5,929 nucleotides of DNA from NCBI GenBank assembly GCA_027021095.1, contig JALUUZ010000550.1, positions 1-5,929 of the forward strand. Direction: 5' to 3'. The stretch's first letter is position 1, and every line of letters begins with the position of its first letter. Both the position numbers and the translations under genes were made by a program. This DNA comes from Gammaproteobacteria bacterium. Lineage in GTDB: Bacteria; Pseudomonadota; Gammaproteobacteria; SZUA-21. The notes below the pieces were generated by a model. The model was given only the letters and a program-made list of their open reading frames with translations, was not told the DNA's origin and made no database searches. Shown here one piece after another: positions 1-4,601 of the stretch.

Positions 1-290
1 TCGCTGGTGCTCTGGCGGAAGCTGTTTGCCGTCCAGGCTTTTCGTATCGCGGTTTTCACGGTGTGTGGACCGGCGAAACGGTCACGATAAAACGCCAGGA
101 GGTTGCCACCACGGTCTACCACGGCCACTGCCACGGAGTAACCTTTTTTTCTGCAATCGAGCAGGGCATGCCAAGCTGCTTTCGAGGCCAGTTCAACTGG
201 CATCGTTCTTAACGTATACATGTTCGCCTCATCCTTCGCATGCGCAAGGGAAATCGCAAGTAGACTGGTTACTAATACAAATCGAAGCAT
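1..290 (-). CDS. secreted GlcG/HbpS-like haem-binding family protein (DUF336), 3' end outside window
   Basis: This is an open frame of 96 codons read leftward from an ATG at 290, with no stop before the window edge, so the protein is truncated here. Residues 1-18 (MLRFVLVTSLLAISLAHA) look like a Sec signal peptide ending in a plausible AHA-K cleavage site, so the product is probably periplasmic or exported. Residues from about 30 follow the Haem_degrading/GlcG family pattern: a helix (LASKAAWHALLDCRKKGYS), then the strand VAVAVVDRGGNLLAFYR, then a helix KTAIRKAWTANSF. VVDxxGxLxAFxR is the family hallmark. Known members bind haem or small ligands (HbpS) or are accessory proteins of unclear role (GlcG), so the ligand here is unknown. 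GGAGG lies 8 nt before the ATG and supports this start. The AraC-family gene lies 124 bp upstream in the same orientation, so co-regulation is possible but unproven. Confidence 0.85.
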   Translation of the reverse strand, partial: MLRFVLVTSLLAISLAHAKDEANMYTLRTMPVELASKAAWHALLDCRKKGYSVAVAVVDRGGNLLAFYRDRFAGPHTVKTAIRKAWTANSFRQSTS

Positions 291-414
291 GGGAAAATCC
301 TCCAGCATTGATCTCTTATGCAGTCCAAGTATGAGCACAAATCGCTGTTCGGTGGTATCGCGAAAAGGACATCGAATAACGCGATCTGGCCTGATTTATG
401 GCTGGAGGATAAGG

Positions 415-1236
415 CTAAGGGGCAAGATAGTGAGTTGGGGTTTGTCCGGTCACACGTTTGAACATGGCGATAAATGCACTGGGTTGTTGATAGCCTACTT
501 CAAATGCAGTAGTTTTCACCGATTCGCCGGCTTCCAATAACTCTATTGCCTTCAGAACTTTCAGGTGCTGGATCCATTGGCCAGGTGCCAAGCCTGTTTC
601 CTTCCTGAAGTTGCGGGTGAGGGTTCGCACACTCATGGATAACTGCATTGACCAGAATTGCAGATCGATATGATCGTCGGGATGATGAAAAAAATGTTCG
701 ACCAGTTTATGCATACGTGGCGAGTGGGGAATCGGCAGCGCCACGCGGGCGGGTCGAAGCATTTGCAACTGATCCAGTATAACGGCATTCAAACGTGCAC
801 GCGGACCTGATTGTTCCGATGGATCACCGTTTGCAGCAGTTTGGGTCAACTCCTTAAGGAGGGTGGTCAAATGTAAAAGTTGTGAATGTTGCGGCAGGAC
901 GCCACTGACGGATGGATCGATAAACAAGGAGCAGTAATCTATTGGCGTATCCGCGGTTACTGAGTGGGGGATACCGGGAGGAATCCATATGGCGAATTGG
1001 GACGGAACCATTAAAACGGGTCCCATACTCTTAATCTGAAGGCTGCCGTGACTTGCATAGATGAGTTGTCCGCGTCGATGCCTATGAGGGTTGATACGGT
1101 GGGGTTTATTGACCGACACGAGATCAACCAATATGGGACATGCTGGATCAGGAAAATTTCCAATCTCTGATGGCGATACAGTTGGTAAGCTCGATTTCAT
1201 GGCCTTTATCGATAACGTAAAATATCTTTCGTACAT
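415..1236 (-). CDS. AraC-family transcriptional regulator with N-terminal cupin domain
   Basis: This encodes a 273-residue cytoplasmic DNA-binding regulator. The N-terminal part is a cupin-like sensor. HRHRRGQLIYASHG (about 51-64) and WIPPGIPHSV (about 84-93) are the usual strands of the AraC-binding cupin found in the NimR/YeaM-like branch. The C-terminal third (about 190-273) carries the two helix-turn-helix units. The first is around 192-212 (LQFWSMQLSMSVRTLTRNF) and the second around 240-262. The family signature continues into AFEVGYQQPSAFIAMFKRVTGQTPTHY. The start is uncertain: neither the ATG at 1236 nor an in-frame ATG at 1200 (MKSSLP, 261 aa) has a good ribosome site, and family members often begin near the second. 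The ligand and targets are unknown. Candidate targets are the DUF336 gene downstream and whatever lay divergent at 1305. Confidence 0.9.
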   Translation of the reverse strand: MYERYFTLSIKAMKSSLPTVSPSEIGNFPDPACPILVDLVSVNKPHRINPHRHRRGQLIYASHGSLQIKSMGPVLMVPSQFAIWIPPGIPHSVTADTPIDYCSLFIDPSVSGVLPQHSQLLHLTTLLKELTQTAANGDPSEQSGPRARLNAVILDQLQMLRPARVALPIPHSPRMHKLVEHFFHHPDDHIDLQFWSMQLSMSVRTLTRNFRKETGLAPGQWIQHLKVLKAIELLEAGESVKTTAFEVGYQQPSAFIAMFKRVTGQTPTHYLAP

Positions 1237-1265
1237 TTGAAGAGGCGGTGGCCCATGTGGTTCAG

Positions 1266-1285
1266 TTGGAATTGGGTAATTTCAA
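1266..1285. promoter_or_regulatory. imperfect 20-bp palindrome, possible operator
   Basis: The sequence TTGGAATT-GGGT-AATTTCAA is an inverted repeat with 8-bp arms and one mismatch. It lies between the AraC-family start (1236) and the divergent small ORF (1305). That is where a divergent regulator would bind, but AraC proteins more often use direct repeats, so the assignment to this regulator is inference. No convincing -35/-10 pair was found around it. Confidence 0.3.
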
Positions 1286-1304
1286 CGCCACAGAGGAGAC
1301 CACC

Positions 1305-1382
1305 ATGTTCAAAGATAAATGTGTAGCTGAAGAGAATAATACCGTATGCAAAAATATTGCTCAAGCCAGCTCGAAACCGTGA
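1305..1382 (+). CDS. candidate 25-aa micro-ORF divergent from the AraC-family gene
   Basis: ATG at 1305 opens a 25-codon frame (MFKDKCVAEENNTVCKNIAQ, then ASSKP) that ends at TGA 1380-1382. It is preceded by GAGGAG at 1293-1298, well spaced for a ribosome-binding site. A short hairpin with a T run follows at 1387-1410. The predicted peptide is hydrophilic with two cysteines (6 and 15), no signal peptide and no membrane segment, and I recognise no family. It might be a true small protein, a leader peptide, or the surviving 5' end of a gene that once lay divergent from the regulator and lost its body. The ribosome site is the best argument that it is translated. Length alone does not exclude chance. 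Confidence 0.35.
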   Translation: MFKDKCVAEENNTVCKNIAQASSKP

Positions 1383-1384
1383 TG

Positions 1385-2011
1385 CTAAAAGCGGTTGAAC
1401 AGCGCTTTTTCATTAAATGCGGTTCCATCTGATTCAGCAATCAGCTTATGAAGATTGTCAGCCGTGATTTCAATCGTTGACGGACCACATCCGCTGCGGT
1501 CAATATTGACCTGCTTGTTCTTTATCGCTTTCTCAAGAAAATTGTTCGATATTCCACTTAATGCTAGACGATTGCCATCGATTTCAATTTTGTATACAAA
1601 TGCCATACGCCGCCGTTTCCAACCTAATGCCTTTTCAATATTTTTAGGCCGTTTATCGAATTTCTGCAACGACAGATATTCACGCTCACCAATTGTGGTG
1701 ACATAGCCGATGAAGTAGGTTTTATTCGCATTCTGGATAGCGGTCCTTAGTTTCTCTTTAGTCGAAACGACTTTCATAGAAACCAGGTCATCGACATTCA
1801 CTGCATGCACATCGTAAAAGGATGAATTCGCGATTGCCTTGATTTCCAGATAGAACCTCATATCCGTGTCTTTCACTTTCGAGGACTGTAACCACTTCCC
1901 CTCGATACCATTTTTCAGGTGTAGTGTGTCATCGACCGGTAATGTGTTTGAATAATAGCATCCGGCAAGATTGCTGGTAATCATAAATAAAAACAAGATC
2001 CTGAATTTCAT
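1385..2011 (-). CDS. predicted lipoprotein of unknown function
   Basis: This is a 208-residue protein with a clear lipoprotein signal. The start MKFRILFLFMITSNLAGC has one lysine and one arginine, a hydrophobic core and a lipobox LAGC with the acylated cysteine at position 18. Tyr at +2 does not suggest inner-membrane retention by the Asp+2 rule, so outer-membrane anchoring is likely. The mature part is basic and soluble with alternating strand-like stretches (MRFYLEIKAI, TYFIGYVTTIG, EREYLSLQKF, MAFVYKIEIDGNRLALSGI). This fits a small beta-rich lipid-anchored domain, but I recognise no family. AGGGA lies about 8 nt before the ATG and supports the start. The gene stands alone, 149 bp beyond the start of the AraC-family gene and facing it from upstream. 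A single-gene transcript is likely. Confidence 0.72.
   Translation of the reverse strand: MKFRILFLFMITSNLAGCYYSNTLPVDDTLHLKNGIEGKWLQSSKVKDTDMRFYLEIKAIANSSFYDVHAVNVDDLVSMKVVSTKEKLRTAIQNANKTYFIGYVTTIGEREYLSLQKFDKRPKNIEKALGWKRRRMAFVYKIEIDGNRLALSGISNNFLEKAIKNKQVNIDRSGCGPSTIEITADNLHKLIAESDGTAFNEKALFNRF
1387..1410. terminator. weak hairpin with T run between convergent ends
   Basis: AAAAGCG (1387-1393) and CGCTTTT (1403-1409) form an inverted repeat around a 9-nt loop. On the + strand it continues into a T run, just after the micro-ORF stop. On the - strand it also ends in TTTT and overlaps the last codons of the lipoprotein gene. It could therefore act for both convergent genes. The GC core is only three pairs, so it is a weak terminator at best. 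Confidence 0.35.
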
Positions 2012-2475
2012 GATTGTGTCCCTGTCAGTGTGTCAACCAATAGTAACGCACGCAAGATAGCATCGGGTTGGTAATAGATCATGGTTATGTCACAGGAGTG
2101 TCACTATTAAAGTGCAAACCTAAGTATGATGTGGTGACCGGTAGGATGAAGCCCGAAATGTTCCATCTATCCCGACCACTCGTCCACAAATAAAAAAGCC
2201 GGCTTCCACGTTTGGTGTAGGGTCGGCTTTTTATTTGTTTACTTGATCGGGGCGAGAAGATTCCAGCTTCCGACCCCTACTTCGCAAACGTTATTTTTGA
2301 TAAGTTAATAACAATGAGATTCAGGACATTCAAAAAGAAAACAATCATTTGAAATTGGTCGCGGCCAGACTCCGACACATCGCGGGTACAAATGGGGCAC
2401 CCGTCGTTATCTTTCGATGGAAGCACTGGAGAAACAGTCATTGGAGCAACAACATTCTGCCGCTGGAGCGACTTG
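2012..2475. other. gene-poor stretch between lipoprotein gene and toxin gene
   Basis: No gene can be supported over this 464-bp interval. 2012-2186 should hold the lipoprotein promoter, but I see no clean -35/-10 pair. It has TGTCAC repeated at an 11-bp interval (about 2088-2104). A + strand frame without an obvious start ends in TAA at 2190-2192, inside the stem of the terminator that follows, as if it were the tail of a lost gene. 2240-2475 has short frames on both strands that break repeatedly. One + strand frame after about 2310 (EIQDIQKENNHLKLVAARLR) looks coiled-coil-like but has no start and soon loses any protein-like pattern. This may be gene debris. Confidence 0.5.
2187..2237. terminator. 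strong bidirectional palindromic terminator
   Basis: CAAATAAAAAAGCCGGC (2187-2203) is mirrored by GTCGGCTTTTTATTTG (2222-2237), giving a long, nearly perfect stem with an 18-nt loop. GC pairs lie inside and A/T arms outside, so either strand ends in a U-rich run after a GC stem. It is a classic intrinsic terminator shape for both directions. No gene that needs it is visible on the + strand, which suggests a deleted neighbour. On the - strand it could stop transcripts from the toxin-antitoxin side before the lipoprotein gene. Confidence 0.75.
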
Positions 2476-2480
2476 TTATG
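2460..2480 (-). repeat. attC-like half site (R''-L'' type) overlapping the toxin stop codon
   Basis: Read on the - strand, CATAACAAGTCGCTCCAGCG starts within the last toxin codon, and the toxin stop TAA lies inside it. Aligned from memory with the start of the aadA1 integron attC site (TAACAATTCGTTCAAGC), 14 of 17 positions agree and the spacing from AAC to the L'' box is the same. Cassette genes often end inside this box. No matching L'-R' half (ending GTTRRRY) was found further down the - strand, so the site is half of an attC at most. Confidence 0.4.
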
Positions 2481-2790
2481 TGCTACCCTCAAATCGTTCT
2501 GAGATGTTTTCTAGCAGCCGCTTGCCGTGTATCACCGCGACGACCAGGATTCGCTCAGTCTCAATCCGATATACCAGACGATAGCTGTATATGAACCGCT
2601 CCCTTATATGTTCATCACCAATCTCCGGCACGATACGGCCTATCAAAGGGAATTCGCGAATAGTCCGAGAAACCGACAATACTTCAGTAACAACCGCGCG
2701 GGCATAAAACTCAGAATCCCTTGCAATATATTCTGCGATCAACTCGAGGTCTTCCGCTGCCTCAGGCGACCACTTTACTTCGAGGTCCAC
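2476..2790 (-). CDS. ParE/RelE-family toxin of a type II toxin-antitoxin module
   Basis: This encodes a 104-residue toxin with the compact ParE/RelE fold pattern. The strand VKWSPEAAEDL is followed by a long helical pair (about 10-45), then the family motifs FPLIGRIVPE (47-56), RERFIYSYRLVYRI (63-76) and ILVVAVIHGKRLL (81-93). ParE members usually poison DNA gyrase and RelE members cleave mRNA on the ribosome. The sequence looks more like ParE, but the target is inference. The start is GTG (2788-2790), with an AGGA box about 10 nt upstream inside the antitoxin gene. The toxin gene overlaps the antitoxin end by 16 bp, the usual coupling for co-translation. The stop codon lies in an attC-like half site, which suggests cassette origin. 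All core motifs are present and the length is normal, so it is probably functional. Confidence 0.88.
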   Translation of the reverse strand: MDLEVKWSPEAAEDLELIAEYIARDSEFYARAVVTEVLSVSRTIREFPLIGRIVPEIGDEHIRERFIYSYRLVYRIETERILVVAVIHGKRLLENISERFEGST

Positions 2791-2963
2791 TTGTCGAGCT
2801 TCCTTTCTACTTCATCTTGGCTAAGCACTCCTTCCTTCGCAGTGCGCTCGATCCCTCTATGGATTTTCTCGACAACATAGAGGTGATATTGGACATCCTC
2901 CAGTGAACAATCGTCAGGAAGCTTATCTAGAAGCGCTTTTACTTCTTCTTTAGCTGTACTCAT
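2775..2963 (-). CDS. antitoxin partner of the ParE-type toxin
   Basis: This encodes a 62-residue acidic, helical protein beginning MSTAKEEVKALLDKLPDDC and continuing SLEDVQYHLYVVEKIHRGIE, then VLSQDEVERKLDKW. The pattern LPDDxSLEDVQYHLYVxxKIxxGI...LSQxEVExxxxKW is familiar from small proteins that sit directly upstream of ParE/RelE toxins. They neutralise the toxin and usually autoregulate the operon. I recall this from the family pattern rather than from a named domain. The ATG at 2963 is chosen over an upstream in-frame ATG at 2990 because GAGGAAAG lies 5-7 nt before it. The upstream ATG has no ribosome site and falls in the attC-like repeat. No clear DNA-binding domain (ribbon-helix-helix or HTH) is visible, so self-regulation is uncertain. 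Confidence 0.85.
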   Translation of the reverse strand: MSTAKEEVKALLDKLPDDCSLEDVQYHLYVVEKIHRGIERTAKEGVLSQDEVERKLDKWTSK

Positions 2964-2982
2964 GACTCTTTCCTCTTCTACT

Positions 2983-3087
2983 GCGCACATAATGTTTAAT
3001 TAAGCAGACCGAAGCGCAGCGTGCCTTTGGTGGTTATACTGGGGCGAAGCGAATGCCTGTGGGTCTGCTTGAACTGCGTATTAGCGC
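2983..3087 (-). repeat. attC-like imperfect inverted repeat upstream of the antitoxin
   Basis: TTAAGCAGACC (3000-3010) pairs with GGTCTGCTTGAA (3062-3073), leaving one unpaired G at 3071 on the + strand. Read on the - strand the arms are TTCAAGC ... GCTTAA, the same L''/L' boxes and the same extrahelical base seen, from memory, in the aadA1 attC site. Outer boxes at the expected distance read CTAAT and ATTATGT instead of the consensus CTAAC and GTTRRRY. The two changes keep the outer boxes complementary (AAT/ATT). Outermost GCGC blocks (2983-2986 and 3084-3087) also pair. Position and orientation fit a site just upstream of a cassette gene. The core substitutions suggest it is decayed. Confidence 0.45.
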
Positions 3088-3409
3088 TATGTACTTTTTT
3101 GCCATTATGACTTTAGGTTAGCACGTTATTTTTTGTTTTTAAAATGGATTTTTACTTTCGAAGCTCAATGATTTACTTTGGATCTCCCAGACCAAGGTTT
3201 GATAGGTCCTCTATACAATGTCTTTTTTTATAATCGCAATAGTAAATAGTGATTTTGTTGGGAAAGTTTCCATAACAGAACCTTTCATACTGGCTGGCTT
3301 TCGCTCGGTTGGCGAGCCAGCGTGTCAAAGCCTCTTCGCGTGATGTGATACCGGACAACCCCCGGACCTCCTTCGAAAGAAACAGAGAACCCGGGGACAA
3401 ATAGAGAAA

Positions 3410-3447
3410 AACCCGCCACCCCGGAGAATGACTTGGGGAGGCGGGTT
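3410..3447. terminator. strong hairpin terminator behind the partial tmRNA-end copy
   Basis: AACCCGCCACCCC (3410-3422) pairs with GGGGAGGCGGGTT (3435-3447) with a single A/A mismatch and a 12-nt loop. On the - strand the stem is followed by TTTTTCTC. On the + strand it is followed by ATC and six T. It sits 11 bp beyond the duplicated tmRNA 3' end, just where a terminator of the original gene copy would be expected. Confidence 0.75.
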
Positions 3448-3458
3448 ATCTTTTTTAA

Positions 3459-3481
3459 TTGGTGGAGGCGGCGGGAATCGA
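3459..3481. repeat. partial copy of the tmRNA 3' end, candidate att site
   Basis: These 23 bases are identical to 3613-3635, the 3' end of ssrA. They comprise the CCA, the 3' acceptor strand and the T arm as far as the T loop. Identity stops at 3482. Tyrosine-recombinase elements that use tRNA or tmRNA ends typically leave just this kind of short duplication. The rest of the T arm is missing here, so this copy cannot be a working tmRNA end. Confidence 0.7.
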
Positions 3482-3516
3482 CACTTAGGACCTCCTGGCG
3501 GAGGTCCATCAAGTGT
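3481..3516. repeat. two-tier hairpin abutting the att-like repeat
   Basis: ACACTT (3481-3486) and AAGTGT (3511-3516) form an outer stem. GGACCTCC (3488-3495) and GGAGGTCC (3500-3507) form a perfect inner stem with loop TGGC. There is no T run after it, so it is not a plain terminator. It starts at the base where the tmRNA-end copy ends. Confidence 0.5.
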
Positions 3517-3582
3517 ACCTACGCTTCGCTCCGGCAACCCGCGCTACGCGGGCTCTCATCCACACCACCCACCACCAAACAA

Positions 3583-3608
3583 AAAGGGCCACCTTGCGGC
3601 GGCCCTTT
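3583..3608 (-). terminator. ssrA: intrinsic terminator of ssrA
   Basis: On the - strand the sequence folds as AAAGGGCCGCC-GCAA-GGTGGCCCTTT, an 11-bp stem with one G:U pair and a GNRA-type GCAA loop. It continues into TTTTTGTTT. It starts 6 nt beyond the tmRNA CCA end, in the right strand and place to end ssrA transcription. Confidence 0.85.
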
Positions 3609-3612
3609 GTGT

Positions 3613-3635
3613 TTGGTGGAGGCGGCGGGAATCGA
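3613..3635. repeat. tmRNA 3'-end copy of the 23-bp direct repeat
   Basis: This is the functional copy of the 23-bp repeat also found at 3459-3481, in the same orientation and 154 bp away. It lies within ssrA apart from its first base, and encodes the acceptor 3' strand, CCA and most of the T arm. Confidence 0.8.
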
Positions 3636-3974
3636 ACCCGCGTCCGCAAATTCTCCGCCCTCGGCTCTACATGCTTATTCCGTCTATTGTTTTAACTGAC
3701 TGCTGCCCGACGGGCAGGGATGACAGCCAGCGATTCCGGTAAGGTTTTAACGACTCCACCCCGGACGAGCTTCATCGCGAGCTTGTGTAGGTGACCCCTG
3801 TGATCTGAGCGCACAAGCACGGCTCAGGCAGAGGGCATTACGCAGGTTTTTAAGCTGCTAATGCGTAGTTGTCGTCGTTGGCAACTATAAAGTTTACAGC
3901 TGGATTTACGAGGTGATCTGTTCCTCGGCATGCACCTTGGGTTTTGTAATCCACGTCGAAGCCATGTCGCCCCC
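3614..3974 (-). ncRNA. ssrA: transfer-messenger RNA (tmRNA)
   Basis: This is a complete one-piece tmRNA of about 361 nt (E. coli has 363), acting with SmpB to free stalled ribosomes and tag the unfinished protein for proteolysis. Its 5' end GGGGGCGACATGGCTTCGAC and 3' end CGCCTCCACCA pair as a 7-bp acceptor stem with a G:U at the third pair. The T arm reads GCGGGTTCGATTCCCGC. The conserved AAACCCAAGGTGCATGCCGA follows the 5' end. The reading frame begins at GCC 3880-3882 and ends in TAA 3850-3852, encoding the tag ANDDNYALAA. Its ALAA end is the degradation signal read by ClpXP and ClpAP in relatives. CCA is encoded. The gene lies 141 bp downstream of smpB in the same orientation. Its 3' end is duplicated at 3459-3481. 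Confidence 0.98.
3850..3882 (-). other. ssrA: tmRNA-encoded proteolysis tag reading frame
   Basis: Codons GCC AAC GAC GAC AAC TAC, then GCA TTA GCA GCT TAA, give ANDDNYALAA and a stop. The resume codon is GCC, preceded by TATAGTT, matching the E. coli arrangement AATAGTC before GCA. From memory, the same tag is used in Pseudomonas aeruginosa and some other gammaproteobacteria. Confidence 0.95.
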
Positions 3975-4003
3975 AAAACTCCCGTGTCAAAACTCCCGGT
4001 GTC
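3975..4003. repeat. tandem duplication just upstream of mature tmRNA 5' end
   Basis: AAAACTCCCGTGTC (3975-3988) is followed at once by AAAACTCCCGGTGTC (3989-4003), the same unit plus one base. It lies in the presumed ssrA 5' leader, which RNase P would remove. On the - strand it carries TTGACA, which is too near the tmRNA start to be its -35 box. Confidence 0.6.
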
Positions 4004-4020
4004 AGGGTGAATATGGGGTC

Positions 4021-4051
4021 ATTATAGTGGTTTTTCAATTTCAGGCCACAA
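4021..4051 (-). promoter_or_regulatory. ssrA: probable ssrA promoter
   Basis: On the - strand TATAAT (4021-4026) is a perfect -10 box. The best -35 is TTGTGG (4046-4051), 19 bp upstream, a longer gap than ideal. Transcription would start near 4014, giving a leader of about 40 nt before the mature 5' end at 3974. RNase P processing of such a leader is normal for tmRNA. Confidence 0.5.
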
Positions 4052-4115
4052 GTAATTTCGCTCTACGAGTCATTTCGCCCCTGTTGGCTGCAAACGGTCG
4101 GAAAAGCAATGCGGG

Positions 4116-4595
4116 TTAGCCGGTTTTCATGATCCGTGCCTTGTCGCGCTGCCAGTCACGGTCTTTCTGTGTGGCGCGCTTGTCGTAGGCTTTCTTGCCT
4201 TTGGCGGTGCCGATTTCGAGCTTGACCCGGCCTTTTTTCCAGTACAGCCGCAGTGCCACCACGGCCATCCCCTTGCGTTCGGTCGCACCAGCGAGCTTGT
4301 CGATTTCTTCCTTGTGTAACAGTAGCTTACGCGTTCTTGTTTTATCCGGGGTGAAGTGTGTCGACACCGTGGGCAGCGGATTGATCACGCAGCCCAGCAG
4401 CCAGGCTTCACCGTCCTTGATCAATATATAGGTATCCTGGAGCTGTACACTTCCTGCGCGCAGTGATTTGACCTCCCAGCCTTCCAGCACCAGGCCGGCC
4501 TCGAAGGTCTGTTCGATAAAATAATCGAAACGGGCCTTTTTATTGACCACGATGGTATTCGAATCGGTTGATTTTTTTTTCTTTTTCCCAGCCAT
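4116..4595 (-). CDS. smpB: SsrA-binding protein SmpB
   Basis: This 159-residue protein binds the tRNA-like domain of tmRNA and carries it into the empty A site of a stalled ribosome. Length and sequence match E. coli SmpB (160 aa) throughout: NKKARFDYFIEQTFEAGL (18-35), GWEVKSLRAG (39-48), DGEAWLLG (61-68), STHFTPDKTRTRKLLLH (78-94), VALRLYWKKGRVKLEIG (113-129) and the basic tail KGKKAYDKRATQKDRDW...KARIMK. Tyr137 stands where E. coli has His136. The ATG at 4595 (MAGKKKKK) is the family start. An in-frame ATG at 4685 would add 30 residues unlike any SmpB. No Shine-Dalgarno box precedes 4595, but a TATAAT lies 6 nt before it, so the message may be leaderless. smpB precedes ssrA in the same orientation, and the two products work as one complex. 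Confidence 0.98.
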   Translation of the reverse strand: MAGKKKKKSTDSNTIVVNKKARFDYFIEQTFEAGLVLEGWEVKSLRAGSVQLQDTYILIKDGEAWLLGCVINPLPTVSTHFTPDKTRTRKLLLHKEEIDKLAGATERKGMAVVALRLYWKKGRVKLEIGTAKGKKAYDKRATQKDRDWQRDKARIMKTG

Positions 4596-4601
4596 TTGGC
4601 T

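Larger units (their letters stand above)
2991..3613. other. gene-poor, structure-rich junction between toxin-antitoxin pair and ssrA
   Basis: No gene is supported in this stretch of about 620 bp. In order it holds most of the attC-like repeat, an AT-rich block (about 3088-3290), and a short inverted repeat GCTGGCT/AGCCAGC (3293-3321). These are followed by a strong terminator hairpin (3410-3447), the partial tmRNA-end copy (3459-3481), a perfect 8-bp hairpin (3488-3507), a small hairpin (3538-3551, CCCGCG/CGCGGG) and the tmRNA terminator (3583-3608). Open frames here, including a 75-codon one on the - strand at 3173-3400, lack a ribosome site or any recognisable family and cross palindromes. 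Confidence 0.6.

Noticed and set aside
26..540. + strand frames of 102 and 106 codons at the left edge
   Set aside because: They are antisense to the DUF336 gene and the AraC-family gene. The - strand reading gives a signal peptide and family motifs.
2277..2492. 71-codon - strand frame containing HNKSLQR
   Set aside because: It begins inside the toxin gene and runs through the attC-like half site. There is no ribosome site and no family.
2527..2906. + strand frames of 61 and 117 codons
   Set aside because: These are antisense shadows of the toxin and antitoxin genes.
3173..3400. 75-codon - strand frame between the toxin-antitoxin pair and ssrA
   Set aside because: There is no ribosome site in front of its ATG, its first codons lie in a CCCCGG inverted repeat, and it matches no family I know.
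3285..3742. Several overlapping frames on both strands rich in Pro, Gly and Arg (for example WWRRRESNPR)
   Set aside because: These are translations of the tmRNA 3' end, its partial copy and the terminator hairpins, a well-known source of false proteins.
3985..3990. Consensus TTGACA on the - strand near the tmRNA start
   Set aside because: It lies only about 11-16 bp before the mature 5' end and has no -10 box at the right distance. It arises from the tandem duplication.
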